Shown piece after piece: positions 1 through 10,371 of a DNA stretch of 64,000 nt. Position 1 is the first letter of the stretch. Each line of letters begins with the position of its first letter. The notes beneath the pieces were generated by a model that ran no database searches, was not told the origin of the DNA, and saw only the letters and a list, made by a program, of their open reading frames with translations. The position numbers were made by a program, and so were the translations under genes. Source of the stretch: Capsicum annuum (lineage: Eukaryota > Streptophyta > Magnoliopsida > Solanales > Solanaceae); assembly GCF_002878395.1 (NCBI RefSeq), contig NW_025855829.1, positions 127,490 to 191,489 of the forward strand. Direction: 5' to 3'.

Positions 1-1220
1 ATAAGATCACCAAAAACACATCAGCTTCATTACACCCTCCAACCAACACACAAAATAAATTGGGCAGTAACAAATGCAATAATTAGTTTGGTGGTGTACC
101 ACCATACCTTTCTTCTATATTTCATTACAAACTAAACACTCCTTTCTCCAACATCGAACTGGTAACCCATAACACAAACACACAAAATAGTCCACAAACA
201 ACACCCAATCATCCTTTAATAACAACCAAATATATGCAATCCTCTACCAACACATGTATATTGAAAAAGGACAAAAGTGGACAACAACATACCTTGTTTT
301 CCTTGTTATTTTAGCCTCTTAATTTGTGTCTCTTCAATACCTTAATACCTTCACACATACACCAAAAGAGAAAGAAAGAAATCCCTTAATAACTAAGAAT
401 AATGGACTGTCCAACTTATAGAGAGGGCTGTCCAAAAATAATCTTGAAGAACACACAGTTTCCTTGGTACAAGCTCATGAATTGCTCACTTACCTTTATC
501 TTGGGAGGAAGGTCAATTCCAAGAAACCTTGTGGGAATATAGGGTTACTTCATAGCCAAGAGGGAACAAGAGAGAAAAACCTAGAAGCTGAAATTTTTGT
601 CTAAGTTAAAAATGAGCAAAAATTGCTGATTTCAATCTATAGAAAGGAACTGCTCTTTGGCCGACTTTCTTGCACCTTTTTGGCCCATATTTTATCAAGT
701 GAATGATGTATCTACTTTCCCAATATATTGGGCTTTTGTGTATCCAAAGTTATTGGGCCTTAGCCACCCATTTTTACCCATTTTATTTCTCTTCTATTCA
801 ATTTGGGACCAAATGAGTACATTACATTAGTATAGGCCCAAATCTAGTCCATAGTCATATGTCCATTAATTTGGTCCAAATAGTTTAAGTAGGTGACTCA
901 CCCACTAGCTTAATTAATACAAGCAAGCACCTCAATATTTTATTCCATTTTCAGCTCCTAATCCCTCTAATCTAACCTTAAACTTATACACACTTGGTCA
1001 CTTTAAACTTCAGATTCAAATACTAGCTTACGATCCCAAGTTTAAATAGTTGTATCGACGTTAACTTGGTCGCATCACTTAAAAACTGCACGGGCAGGAT
1101 ATATAATTATATCTATGCCATTAATACTTGAATAACAAACCTCACCCGTTACCTATCCTATAAGATCATATCAGGTTCCATATAATTAGAATAAGTAAAA
1201 GCAAAATACGGGATGTTACA
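1..1220 (-). mobile_element. Partial LTR of a Tekay-like Ty3-gypsy element, minus orientation
   Basis: On the minus strand the LTR starts at 1220 with TGTAACATCCCG and runs leftward off the window. Its sequence is homologous, in inverted orientation, to the plus-strand LTR starting at 5219. Shared landmarks include the stretch near 100-135 that is the reverse complement of the segment near 6390-6430, and an imperfect AGTAGGTG palindrome at 887-906. It sits next to RT remnants on the same strand, so it may be the 3' LTR of that element or an independent truncated copy. No gene is present in it. Confidence 0.8.
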
Positions 1221-1853
1221 TAAGTACACCTTTCTTGCCAAATAATCCAATACAAGTGAAAAGCCAATTCCAAATGTATTAGGATTCAAGTTTTGGATTC
1301 CCTCTCTTAAGGAGAAGAGAAAGACTACAAACTAACACTAAGATTACAATCTAAAAGTCACTCAATTCATTATCTCAAAACTAAGGAAAATAAGAGCTAA
1401 CGTGCCTATTTATACTTATTACAAACAATGACAAAAATACCCTTAATGAAGGGTGCTCCTTTGGAGTGTAAAAAGAGGCCATTAAAAGACCATAATAGCC
1501 CTAACTTTGGGCACCTCTTGGGTGTTGAAATATAAAGCAAAAAGTTCTTTTTGACCTTCAAGTGAGGCACCTCTTGAGTGTATGGATTTTCTTCTCCTCC
1601 TTTAACTTGACAATACTTTAAAAGGCTCTAAACACTTGCCAATTCCAAAGCTTGAGCCTTTGACCATGCCTTGTATCCTTTTGTGCTCTTCGTTTTTGTA
1701 TCAAAGTAATATAAAGGCTTTGATACCAAATGATAGCATAAATGGCTATGAACACACAAAATTGACACAAGAATGCAAAAATCAGCAAGTAAACAAAGGG
1801 AAAAATCAACACACTAGAAGGAGATAAAGAAGAAGAATTGGGGATTAACTCTA
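1221..1853 (-). mobile_element. Collapsed TGATAC-family LTR element (two LTR parts and primer site, internal region lost)
   Basis: Two LTR parts of the TGATAC family lie in minus orientation. 1221-1703 matches the 3' part of the LTRs at 8146 and 11624, and on the minus strand it begins TGATACAAAAACG. 1731-1853 is a 3' LTR end that terminates GCTATCA on the minus strand. Between them are a primer site (1718-1730, minus-strand TTTGGTATCAAAG) and only about 14 other bases, so the whole interior is gone. It is wedged between gypsy RT (right) and a gypsy LTR (left). The outer ends are truncated and I see no target-site duplication. Confidence 0.7.
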
Positions 1854-2720
1854 ATGTCTCGGTAGAAACAATATGACCAAGAAAGGCTACTGATCTTAGC
1901 CAAAACTCACACTTACTAAATTTGGTGAATAATTAGTGATCTCTTAGAGTTTGCAAGACAGTCCTAAGATGGTCTGCATAGTCATTCTCACTACGGAAGT
2001 ACACAAGGATATCATCTATCAACACTATGACAAACATATTTAGATTCTGCTTAAACACTCAATTCATGAGGTCCATGAAAGATGCTGGTGCATTGGTTAG
2101 CTCGAAAGACATAACTTGAAACTCAAAATAACCATAGCGAGTTCTAAAGGCAGTCTTCAGAATATCATACTCCCTAACTTTAAGATGATGATAGCTGGAT
2201 CTAAGGTCTATCTTTGAGAAATAACTTGCACCTTACAATTGATAAAACAGGTCATCAATTCTAGGAAGAGGACATTTTTCTTGACTGTGACCTTATTTAG
2301 CTAATGATAGTCAATGCACATATGCAAAAAAGTATTTTTTTTTTGCACAAATAGGATGGGAGTGCCCCATGGAGAAATACTAGGCCTTATGAAATCTTTA
2401 TCTAAAAGATCTTTGAGTGGCTCCTTCAAATCCTTAAGCTCTGCGGGAGCCATACAGTAAGGAGGAATAAAAATAGGCTGAATATCTGGGAGAAGGTCAT
2501 TACCAAATTCTATCTCTCTATCGGGACGTACCCTTGGGAGATCTTCTGGAAAGACATCTAGAAACACATTTACTACACTGACTGATTGAACTGTTGGGTT
2601 CCCAGACTTAGTATCTTTAACTTGAACTAGATGGTAAATGCAACCTTTAGAAATCAACTTTTTGTCCCTAAGATAAGATATGAATTGACTCTTGGGAGAT
2701 ACAGAATTACCTGACAACTC
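1854..2720 (-). pseudogene. Ty3-gypsy reverse transcriptase, broken and 3'-truncated
   Basis: The linker and N-terminal RT read openly at 2301-2717, including the FPEDLP and GTPILFVQKK segments and an MCIDYH motif where the family has a Y-R pair. RT continues leftward through stops and frameshifts. The palm motif appears as [10 protein letters not shown] near 1985-2020 and the thumb as AFLGHIVST near 1855-1885. The reading then stops abruptly where the TGATAC fragment begins. RNase H, integrase and chromodomain are absent. By family knowledge this is the RNA-dependent DNA polymerase of a chromovirus-type gypsy element, and it cannot be functional here. Confidence 0.85.
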
Positions 2721-2741
2721 AAAGACTGACTCATCTGAAAA

Positions 2742-3060
2742 CTAAAACCTCACTACTCGGGTGCAATAATCTATAGAAGTATAACATGAATGGAGCCAAT
2801 CCATACCAACAATAAGATCAAAATCAACCATATCTAACTCTATCAAGTCTGCTAACATGACTTTATAAAGGACAGTGATAGAACATTTTTTGTAGATTTG
2901 CTTAGCAAAAACTGACTCACTTACTGGGGTAGAAACCAAGAAAGGCTCAAGAATCTTTTCAAATTTATCTCAAAATTCACAGCAACTAACGGCGTCACAT
3001 AAGAAAAACTTGACCCAGGGTTTAACAATACATAAACATCAAGATGAAAGACTCGGAGTA
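2742..3060 (-). pseudogene. Retroviral-type aspartic protease remnant of the same gypsy element
   Basis: The C-terminal half is clear at 2742-2939, with the family hallmark VDFDLIVGMDWL. Further right (about 2985-3035) the active-site segment reads LLNPGSSFSYVTP, where related elements have an aspartate in DPGS, so the catalytic Asp appears to be Asn. The two halves are in different frames. It lies between gag (right) and RT (left), the expected order on the minus strand. Its former job would be cleaving the Gag-Pol polyprotein. It is inactive by frameshift and by the active-site change. Confidence 0.75.
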
Positions 3061-3079
3061 TACCAATAACAATATCTGG

Positions 3080-4289
3080 AGAAATTTCCTGCTCCTAATG
3101 GGATAGTAAAGCATAAAGCTTATTCTGGCATTGACCGCCAATAGTACTGGATGATGCACCCTGGGGAGGGGCTGGGTGACCTAGAGGAGCTAGTGCACTA
3201 TTAGCCTGAGTTTAGGGATAATCATCTCTATTTCCCTGCCTAGCATGTGGACAGTATCTAATGTTGTGACCCAACTTACTACATCCAAAACAACCTTTCT
3301 GACCAGCCAAACACAACCAGGATGATTCTTACCACACTTAGAACACTAAGGATAATTGAGCCTACCATCCACACTACTCTAAGATCTGGACATAGAAGAC
3401 TTACCCCACTGTTCTTGACTATTTCTAGGTGCAGGAGCACTGGCTGAAGATGGTGTAGGCATAGATGAATGATTCTGAAACTGCAAATGATTTCCTCCTC
3501 TAGACCTATTCTGACCATCATTAAATGCCCTATTCTAGTATTCTTATTTACTCTCTCTCTCTCTTTCCTTCAATTTTTCTGCCTTAATCTGCTGAGCATG
3601 CATTATAGATCTAGAAAGATCCATGTCTCTATTGAGCATAGCAGTCCTATACTCCTTAACTACCAACCCAGACACACCAGTCACAAACTTACTCATGCTT
3701 AACCTAGGGTCAGCTATCTGATCAGGGGTATACTTAGACAACTGATTGAACTTGAGGCAATACTTCTTCACTGTCATAGAGCCCTACCTCAGGTCATAAA
3801 ACTCTTCTATATTATTTTTCCTCATCTTAATTGGGAATAACTTATCTAAAAATGCATCCTGAAATATTTTCCAAGTCATAGAGGTTGCATTCTCCCCCTA
3901 CTCTTCTTTCACATCACCACTCAATCATAAGCAACATCCTTCAACCTATAAGATGCTAATTCCATACTCTCCACTTTAGAAATATGTATAATTTAGGTGA
4001 TCTTCCTCACCTGATCAAGATAAAGTTATGAGTCCTCACTTGCCTTCTACCCAAAGAATTCTAGCAGGTTCATTCTCATAAAGTCTCAAATTCAAGCTGT
4101 GGCTAAATCCCCATCCTGCTGAGGTAGGACTATAGCCTTATGATTACCTTGAACGTTAGCAGTCACAGCTTGGGCTAGCACCTAAAAAGCTGCCCAAAAC
4201 TCTACATGTGACATATTCTTATTCAAAGGATCTGCGGGTTGAGGTGGCTCGTTACTGTTTTTATGGGCATTAGCTCTGTGAGGAGGCAT
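3080..4289 (-). pseudogene. Gypsy gag remnant with an intact CCHC zinc knuckle
   Basis: The start is placed at the ATG at 4289, giving MPPHRANAHKN, like related gags. The capsid core is broken by frameshifts but recognisable at 3544-3777 (YCLKFNQLSKYTPD, then SMSKFVTGVSGLVVKEYRTA), followed by a charged KLKERERE stretch. The nucleocapsid zinc knuckle CFGCSKLGHNIRYC at 3251-3292 keeps perfect C-x2-C-x4-H-x4-C spacing. It would package element RNA in virus-like particles. Several frames must be joined to read it, so it is a pseudogene. The 200 bases to its right (4290-4491) are leader with a decayed primer site. Confidence 0.8.
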
Positions 4290-4491
4290 ATTTTATTGTA
4301 AAAGAGAATGAGTTAGTAGCAGATAAAGATAGTTGTAAGCATGATGGATTATGAAGGAAATAAGAGGATTTTCCTAAAATATTCCATAGCCTCTTGCTCA
4401 CAGATATAGTGTACTTCACACCGATGATCAAGACTCTATGTAAGGTGTCTTGTCTGACTTCCTAGGAATCCTAAACATGGCTTTTAAAGTT

Positions 4492-5218
4492 TATAATGCC
4501 TTAAAATCTAATTCCTGGGATGCCACACGGTGCTCAAAACAAGTAGTCTTGAGCTAACCCTGGCTGCCTTCTAACATATCTGAATCTCATCATAGGGAAA
4601 TGTAAGTCTAAATTCATGATCAAATACAAAAAACTATCTGAATAATCTGAATATATCTAAAAGTATTAATCCCATCAATCTGATTAAACAAATACTAAAA
4701 AGGGCCTGAATACGACAACTGAGATCTAAGACTGAATCTGGTAGTCTGACAAGCCTCTACTATATGAATCTAGAGAGTCATTGGGACAGGCCCCAACTGA
4801 CTCAAACTGTCTGAAATAAATAAAGGGACATCTACTAATAAACTAAAACATGAATAGCTAAGTCCTCGAACTATTTGGACTTACCAACTACAGGGATTTA
4901 GATGAGATACTCAAAAATCACTGTCGCTGCTTAGACTGAGCACCTGAACCTACATTATGAGAAATGTAGCACATAGACATGTGGGTCAATACTTTAAAGA
5001 TGTACTGATTATATATAGGGGTGCATACAATAAGTAAATAATATCATCACAGTTTATAGAAAACATCATGCTAAATGTAAATGACTCACTTAAGGTTGAG
5101 TAATCTAAAATCTAAAAATCAAATCATGAATAATAAAACATATAGTAAAAATCTTGTGAGTCATAACACTTAGTTATGAAATTTGTATCCTGTTCTTATT
5201 CTCAAATCATAAATGCTA
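4492..5218 (-). mobile_element. Truncated 5' LTR of the minus-strand gypsy remnant
   Basis: The left edge TATAATGCC at 4492 matches the edge of the LTR at 49786 (TGTAATGCC). Both continue into an ACACGGTGCTC motif, so this is the 3' end of a minus-strand LTR placed just upstream of gag. It is cut at 5218, where the plus-strand LTR beginning TGTGACATACC starts. No coding sequence. The boundary at 4492 is by comparison only. Confidence 0.6.
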
Positions 5219-5506
5219 TGTGACATACCATGTACATTGCATATACTTTCCCTGTTTATAGGTAACGGATGAGATTTGTTATGAAAGTATTAATGGTGTA
5301 GATGAAATTATAGATGTTGCCCGTACGTTTTTATGTGACACGATCAAGTTAACATAGATATAACTATTTAAACTTGGGATTGTAAGCTGGTATTTGGATC
5401 TAAAGTTTAAAGTTACCAAGTGTGTACAAATTGAAAGTTAGAATAAAGGAATTAGGATATAGAAATGGAATGAAATATTGAGGTGTTTGCTTGACTTAAT
5501 TAAGCT

Positions 5507-5764
5507 AGTAGGTGAGTCACCTACTTATGCTTTTTGGACCAAATTAATGGACCCATGGCTATGGACCAGATTTGGGCCTAAACTAAAGTACTCATTTGGG
5601 CCAAATTGAAGAAAAAAGAAAGAAAATGCAGAAATGGCCCAACACTTAAATCTGTCAAAGACCCAAGTTAATTGAGCCCAAAATAAGAATTTAAGCAAGT
5701 AGGTGCATCACCGACTTTGAAATTTTGAGAAGCTAGAACCCTTAAGTAGGTGCATCACCTACTT
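5507..5764 (+). promoter_or_regulatory. Three AGTAGGTG/CACCTACT palindromes upstream of the LTR TATA region
   Basis: Inverted repeats are at 5507-5525 (AGTAGGTGAGTCACCTACT, 9-bp arms), 5697-5717 (one mismatch) and 5744-5764 (AAGTAGGTG, CAT, CACCTACTT). The same trio recurs in the LTRs at 18365-18622 and 24301-24558. The core resembles the plant MYB-bound box of the tobacco element Tto1 (TGGTAGGTGAGAT, known as wound- and jasmonate-responsive). A regulatory role here is inference from position and similarity. Confidence 0.45.
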
Positions 5765-7162
5765 GACTAATTTATGGCTGGAAATGAGGTCAATAATAAG
5801 GGCTCAATATAAGATCAATATAGCTGCCCATTTTGCTCGTTTTAACCTTAATATTCCCTTTTAAATTTTAGCTTTCTCTCTTTCTTAACAAGGATAACAA
5901 TAGCAGCCCTAAAATTTCTTCTAGGGTTCTTGATGAAACCCTCAGCTTTGCAAGCTAAGGTAAGTGAAAACACTCAAGTTTTAGCTTAATTATCTCATGG
6001 AAGATTAGGAAAACATGCTATAGGTGTCGAATCATAAATACATGTCAGAATATAGAACAGCTACTTGCTCACTTTTTCTTTGTTATTAAGAGATCTCTTT
6101 TCTTCTTTGGTTTAAAGTATGGAGGAAAGTGAAAGTTCAAGTTCTTAATGAGTTCAAATTTAAGTATAAGTTGTAGAATTAAGGTAAGGTGACTGCTCCA
6201 TTTTGTTCTCCTTATATATGAATTTGACAGAGAATTATGAATGTGTTATTATTGAGAACTCAAGAAATAGTGAGTTCATTAAGTGATTGCTACAATAAAA
6301 GGGATTTGGGACTGTTTTACGAACTGTTTTGCATGTATATGTTATGGGCTGCCAGGTTGATATTGGAGAAAGGTGTGATTAGTTTGTAATGAAATATAGA
6401 AGAAAGGTGTGGCGGTACACCACCAAACTAATTATTGCATTTATTTACTGCCCAATCTATTTTGCATATTGTTTTGAATGTGTAATGAAGCCAAGGTGGT
6501 TTCGGTGAACCTTATAAGGACATGTATGGTATGTGGGTGTAATTGGAAGAGAAAAGGGTTAAAATAACACCCTTAATTGATAGATTAAGATCTTACTGCT
6601 CGATTACTATTTTGGTGAAATTAAATAGCCCAAACATGTCGGTTGGTTACTAATATTAGTTTACCATATCTTTTATTGTAGATAAGTAATCTAAACAGAG
6701 GGAAGTCAAGTTTGGTTAGTTTCGGAGTTATATAACCAAGTATGTAAGGCATACTCTATTTTTCACTCTTTGGCATGAAATCGGACATTTGGTCCATCAA
6801 GTAAGCTTCCAAGGTTATCCTATAACAAGTGATACATAATGGCAGCGTATTATATCCCATGCAGTCAATGACCTTGTTCCCACTCTCTAACATGTTAAAA
6901 AACCTCAATACATACTTATTATCAAACCTGCACGTCTATTTTCACTAGAGAATTTCAGGAGTTCTCCGTTTACTCAAATAAGACCCATGTGTTATTTTCA
7001 GCTCCTATACACTTCATCTGTGTGCCAACAGCTCCCTATCTCATTGTTGTTGCATTAAATGCCCATTTACATGTCTCTTATTGTAGATTACTATATCAAG
7101 GTACCATAATGTTATGACCACCAAAGTAACAATCTCAAAGGTTAAACAAACTAAGTAATGTA

Positions 7163-7335
7163 AATCTGTAAAACGAGTGGCTGCTTAGGGGCATAAGCCT
7201 AGCATAAGCCGATCTTGATACCTTTATATGTAGGTGGCATCTCAGGGTCATAATCCTAGCATGGGCTGATCCCAACATTTATTTATGGGTGGCAGCTCAA
7301 GGGCGTAAGCCTAACATAGGCCGATCTCGATTTGT
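7163..7335 (+). repeat. Three-copy degenerate minisatellite inside the LTR
   Basis: About 60-bp imperfect units share GGCATAAGCCTAGCAT, a nearby GGCCGATC and a GGTGGCAGCTCA lead. There are three consecutive copies here. The array is conserved at equivalent places in the other LTRs (about 20033-20180, 25918-26075, 31300-31450). It lies downstream of the presumed promoter, probably in R or U5. Function unknown. Confidence 0.75.
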
Positions 7336-7960
7336 CTATTTACCACTGATCAGCTAGTCATTTGTATTGTATGACATACAAAGATTATAAAGTAAGAAAG
7401 GTAAAATGAAGAAAGGAATGTAATGTACCTAATCCTACAAATATATAAAGGTGGTCCACTAGCACTATTTATTCACTGCTATCCAATTTTGATTGAGCTC
7501 TTGTACCATGTGTTGTTACCTTCAGCCTTACATATTCAGTACATATTTTCGTACTGACGTCCCTCATGGGGGACCTGTACTATTGGTGAGCTCCAGGTTG
7601 ATTCGGGGCTTTCCGAGTTTGTTCAATATATTTTGGTATTATTCAGTAGTCAAGAGTTGGGCGGGGGTTTGTCCCGACCCTAGCTAAGTCCATGTAGTAG
7701 AGTCTTTGTAGACTAATGTAAAGTTAAAAATGGTAGTGTCTTTTCTTTTAGATGTGGTGGCCCCAACGGCCAAGTGTTATATATATAATTTTGTGCTTTC
7801 CAATGTAGATATTCTCATCAATGCATAATATCAATTTTGTTAGAACCTTTGGTTGTCATAGTTACATGCATGAGAAGTACAAGGTTATGGATTGGTTCTC
7901 TTGGGCCTTTACGGCTACGGGTGCCTGTCCGCCCCTATAGGATTTGAGGTATGACAAAAG

Positions 7961-7972
7961 TGGTATCAGAGC
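7961..7972 (+). other. Primer binding site for initiator-Met tRNA
   Basis: TGGTATCAGAGC lies four bases after the LTR end at 7956. It is complementary to the 3' end of plant initiator methionine tRNA, the usual minus-strand primer for plant LTR elements. It fixes this LTR as the 5' one. The leader follows at 7973-8145 and, after the nested insertion, 12304-12333. Confidence 0.9.
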
Positions 7973-8145
7973 AGGTCGTCCTAGGGATTCTACAAAGTTG
8001 TGTCTACGTAGAGTCTTGCTTATGGGTGTGTTGTGCACCATATCTATAAACAAGACGCTATAGGCATTTAGGGGTTGTTGCTTTTTTTCACATCTTAGAT
8101 CGTGCAATAGAGCCTAAGTCGCAGGTGAAGTCATATTTAAGCACT

Positions 8146-8831
8146 TGATAACCTAAAGGCTATGAAACTCACAAAATTGGTCATAAGAAAGAAAATTCCA
8201 GCAACCAAGCAAAGAGAAAACAACATAAAGAAAGGAGATGAAGAAGAAGATTGCATAAAAAGTAAAGATAAGTAGAAAGACCCTTACTTCCACTATATGA
8301 TTAGCACTAGAAGATGTATCAAATCTTCAAACACACCTCACAAATGAAAGTTCAAACCTTCCTCTTAGGTGACCCAAAGGACTCACACTTCCTCAAGCAC
8401 ACCTTTCTTGCCAAATCATCCAAGACAAGTGAAAACCCTAACTTTCAAATGTTCATGGATCAAGTTTCGGTTCTAAGAGCTACAACTATAAGACTAAAGC
8501 TACAAAATATGAGTAATACTCAATTTCAATTCATCAAAGTCTAATGAAAAGAGAAGCAAAATGTTCTATTTATACTATTACATGCCAAATGACAAAACTA
8601 CCCTTAATGAGCTAAGGGAATTGGGCGCCTCTTGAGTGTTTCCTTGGAGTGAAAAAATGTCTTCATTAACCTTCACTTGAGGTGCCTAGTAGTGAATGAA
8701 TAAGTTCCCCTCCTTCCTTTTCTTGACCAAGGCTTCAAAATATTTCGAAAAGTCTTCAATTGCTTGCTAATTCCGAAGCCTTGACCCTTAGATAATTCCT
8801 TGTACTTTTGATGCTCCTTGTGCTTGTATCA
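8146..8831 (-). repeat. 3' LTR of the nested TGATAC element
   Basis: On the minus strand it starts TGATACAAGC at 8831 and ends GGTTATCA at 8146. It is preceded on that strand by a purine-rich tract (reverse complement of 8832-8843, AGATGGAGAGGA), the expected plus-strand primer. It is highly similar to 11624-12298. It is non-coding; an open frame at 8314-8544 is also found in the partner LTR and is not credible as a gene. Confidence 0.88.
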
Positions 8832-8971
8832 TCCTCTCCATCTTGAAGGAATTTGTCCTCAAATTCAGATCTTGCAAAAACAAAAACAAAGAGAGAGCAA
8901 ATCAAACACACAATCCTCTTGGTAGGAGGGTTAATATTAGTAACACACTCATATCATCAACCCATGGTTGC

Positions 8972-9709
8972 TCACTTGAAATATACCCACATATCCTTAG
9001 TATTTGACATAAAAAGCTTAGCATAAATGAAACCAAAGACATGAATAGCATCAATATCAAAGATAAGGGAACATGACCAACAACTATAACCTTCACATCT
9101 CAAGAGTATTTCGGAGTCAAATAGGATCCAAGGATAATGACTTAAGCAAAGATGGCCCACCACTTTCACTAGGTTAGCAAGCCCACGATCATTCAAGGCA
9201 TTACCCACCACTTGGACAAACACAAGGCCACAATGAACAAGATATTTATAAGGGATTTTATCACACAAGTTCAAAGGAACATGTTCAATATCAAGACCAT
9301 TATTACTAGCATCAACACTAACTTGAAAGTTTTTAATCACACCCTTCTCATGTTTAAGTAGTGAACTAGTTTTAAGAGAAAGTTGATCATGGTACAAATT
9401 AATAAAGCTATTAAGAGAAGAAGCATGCACCCCTATGTCAAATAAACCTGAACCCAACACACTAGAGGGTACATCACAACATTTCAAGATAAAAAAAGTG
9501 CATGGACTAGCCTTAAGAGTTTTGTTCACAACTAAAGAGCTACCAAGTAAAGAAGAATGCACTTGTAAACCCATCACCACTTCACAAGACACTAAATCAT
9601 AATATTTTAAGTTCAAGGAAATATAGGAAGTAGTGATGTTACCTCGGGTTAGACTTGGGCAGTCCACTAGTTTGGAGCTTTCAGCCATTGGTGCCTTTGG
9701 AACTCCCAC
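8972..9709 (-). CDS. Unrecognised 245-residue protein of a non-autonomous LTR element
   Basis: This is the longest uninterrupted frame in the nested element, MGVPKAPMAESSK to NTKDMWVYFK. I do not recognise it as protease, RT, RNase H or integrase. It is rich in Leu, Val, Ser and Cys, with several hydrophobic stretches but no clear signal peptide or convincing transmembrane array. It lies just before the 3' polypurine tract. The sequence after it, read across frames, contains a DLNLRTNSF-like segment that some plant gypsy polyproteins carry near their C terminus, so it may be a relic or reshuffled Gag-Pol tail. A comparable frame in the same place occurs in the element at 63066-63863. The start may lie further upstream, in a frame now broken. 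Whether it is translated is unknown. Confidence 0.45.
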   Translation of the reverse strand: MGVPKAPMAESSKLVDCPSLTRGNITTSYISLNLKYYDLVSCEVVMGLQVHSSLLGSSLVVNKTLKASPCTFFILKCCDVPSSVLGSGLFDIGVHASSLNSFINLYHDQLSLKTSSLLKHEKGVIKNFQVSVDASNNGLDIEHVPLNLCDKIPYKYLVHCGLVFVQVVGNALNDRGLANLVKVVGHLCLSHYPWILFDSEILLRCEGYSCWSCSLIFDIDAIHVFGFIYAKLFMSNTKDMWVYFK

Positions 9710-10131
9710 ATGTTTGGGATGGAGTTATTTTGAATTATCCCTTGGAAATATATCATCTTGTACCTGCAACTAAGAAGAATCAATGCTAGGAAAAACGCTA
9801 GCACTTGGGTTAGTGAGCAACAAAGGTTCTTTGTGGACAAAATCCACAATCAAGCATTTTTCTTCCATCCTAACTTCACTACCCACGACTTCCCTTTCCT
9901 TTTCCCTATTTTCTTCATATTCTTATTGAACTGACCATCTATTTTCTCTCCATCTTGAGGCTTGGCCTCATTCTCTTTGGATTCTATTTTCTCCCCTTCT
10001 TCTACTTGGATGAAGGGAATTCGGTTTTGTGTGGTTTGGAGAGGGGGTATTGGTTTTGGTTGAAGATAGATTTGGGTTGGTGGCTTTGGATTTGGTGAAG
10101 TATAGGATATTTGGTATTGAGGGGTTTGAAA

Positions 10132-10371
10132 TTATGGAAGGTTTGGTGGACATAGTCGATCGCATAGTTTATCAACCCCGGTTTTCACTCTAGCCACAAC
10201 ATCATTCATTGTCACCATTTCACTCCTCAAAGCATCATGATTTTCTTCCATTTTCCCCCTCAAAGTATCATTACTTTCTTCCATTTTTCGACCCAGGGCA
10301 TCAATCCGAGCCATCAAGGCTCCAATAGCATCATTTCCCAAAGGTTAGGAAGTAGTACCTTTGGATTCCAT
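10132..10371 (-). pseudogene. Gag-like N-terminal coiled-coil, nonsense at codon 9
   Basis: The likely start is the ATG at 10371 (MESKGTTS), followed at once by TAA (10345-10347) and then by an open stretch to 10132. It contains GNDAIGALMARIDALGRKM and heptad-like Glu/Lys/Leu repeats, consistent with a coiled coil of about 55 residues. It ends in a CPPNLP tail, after which a different frame is Pro/Asn-rich (9968-10165). Position next to the 5' end of the element and composition suggest the N terminus of a gag-like protein that would self-assemble. No capsid domain or zinc knuckle is visible. Confidence 0.5.

Larger units (their letters stand above)
5219..7956 (+). repeat. 5' LTR of Tekay-like unit 1
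   Basis: It starts TGTGACATACC and ends GGTATGACA, immediately upstream of a tRNA primer site, with TG...CA ends as expected. Its length is about 2.74 kb. Copies of the same LTR lie at 18052, 23990 and 29822, and inverted at 1-1220. TATA-like sequence (CAATATAAGATCAATATAG) lies near 5806-5830, downstream of three short palindromes. Unlike the copies at 18052 and 23990, it has no nested insertion at the site near 7770. No gene; short open frames in it recur in all LTR copies and look non-coding. Confidence 0.9.

Noticed and set aside
7961..7972. tRNA-like sequence (initiator-Met 3' end complement), also at 49769-49781 and 41803-41813
   Set aside because: Only the 12-base acceptor-end complement is present next to LTR ends. 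No cloverleaf is seen, so these are primer sites and not tRNA genes.
8314..8544. 76-codon plus-strand frame
   Set aside because: It is antisense to an LTR, and the matching region of the partner LTR breaks it.
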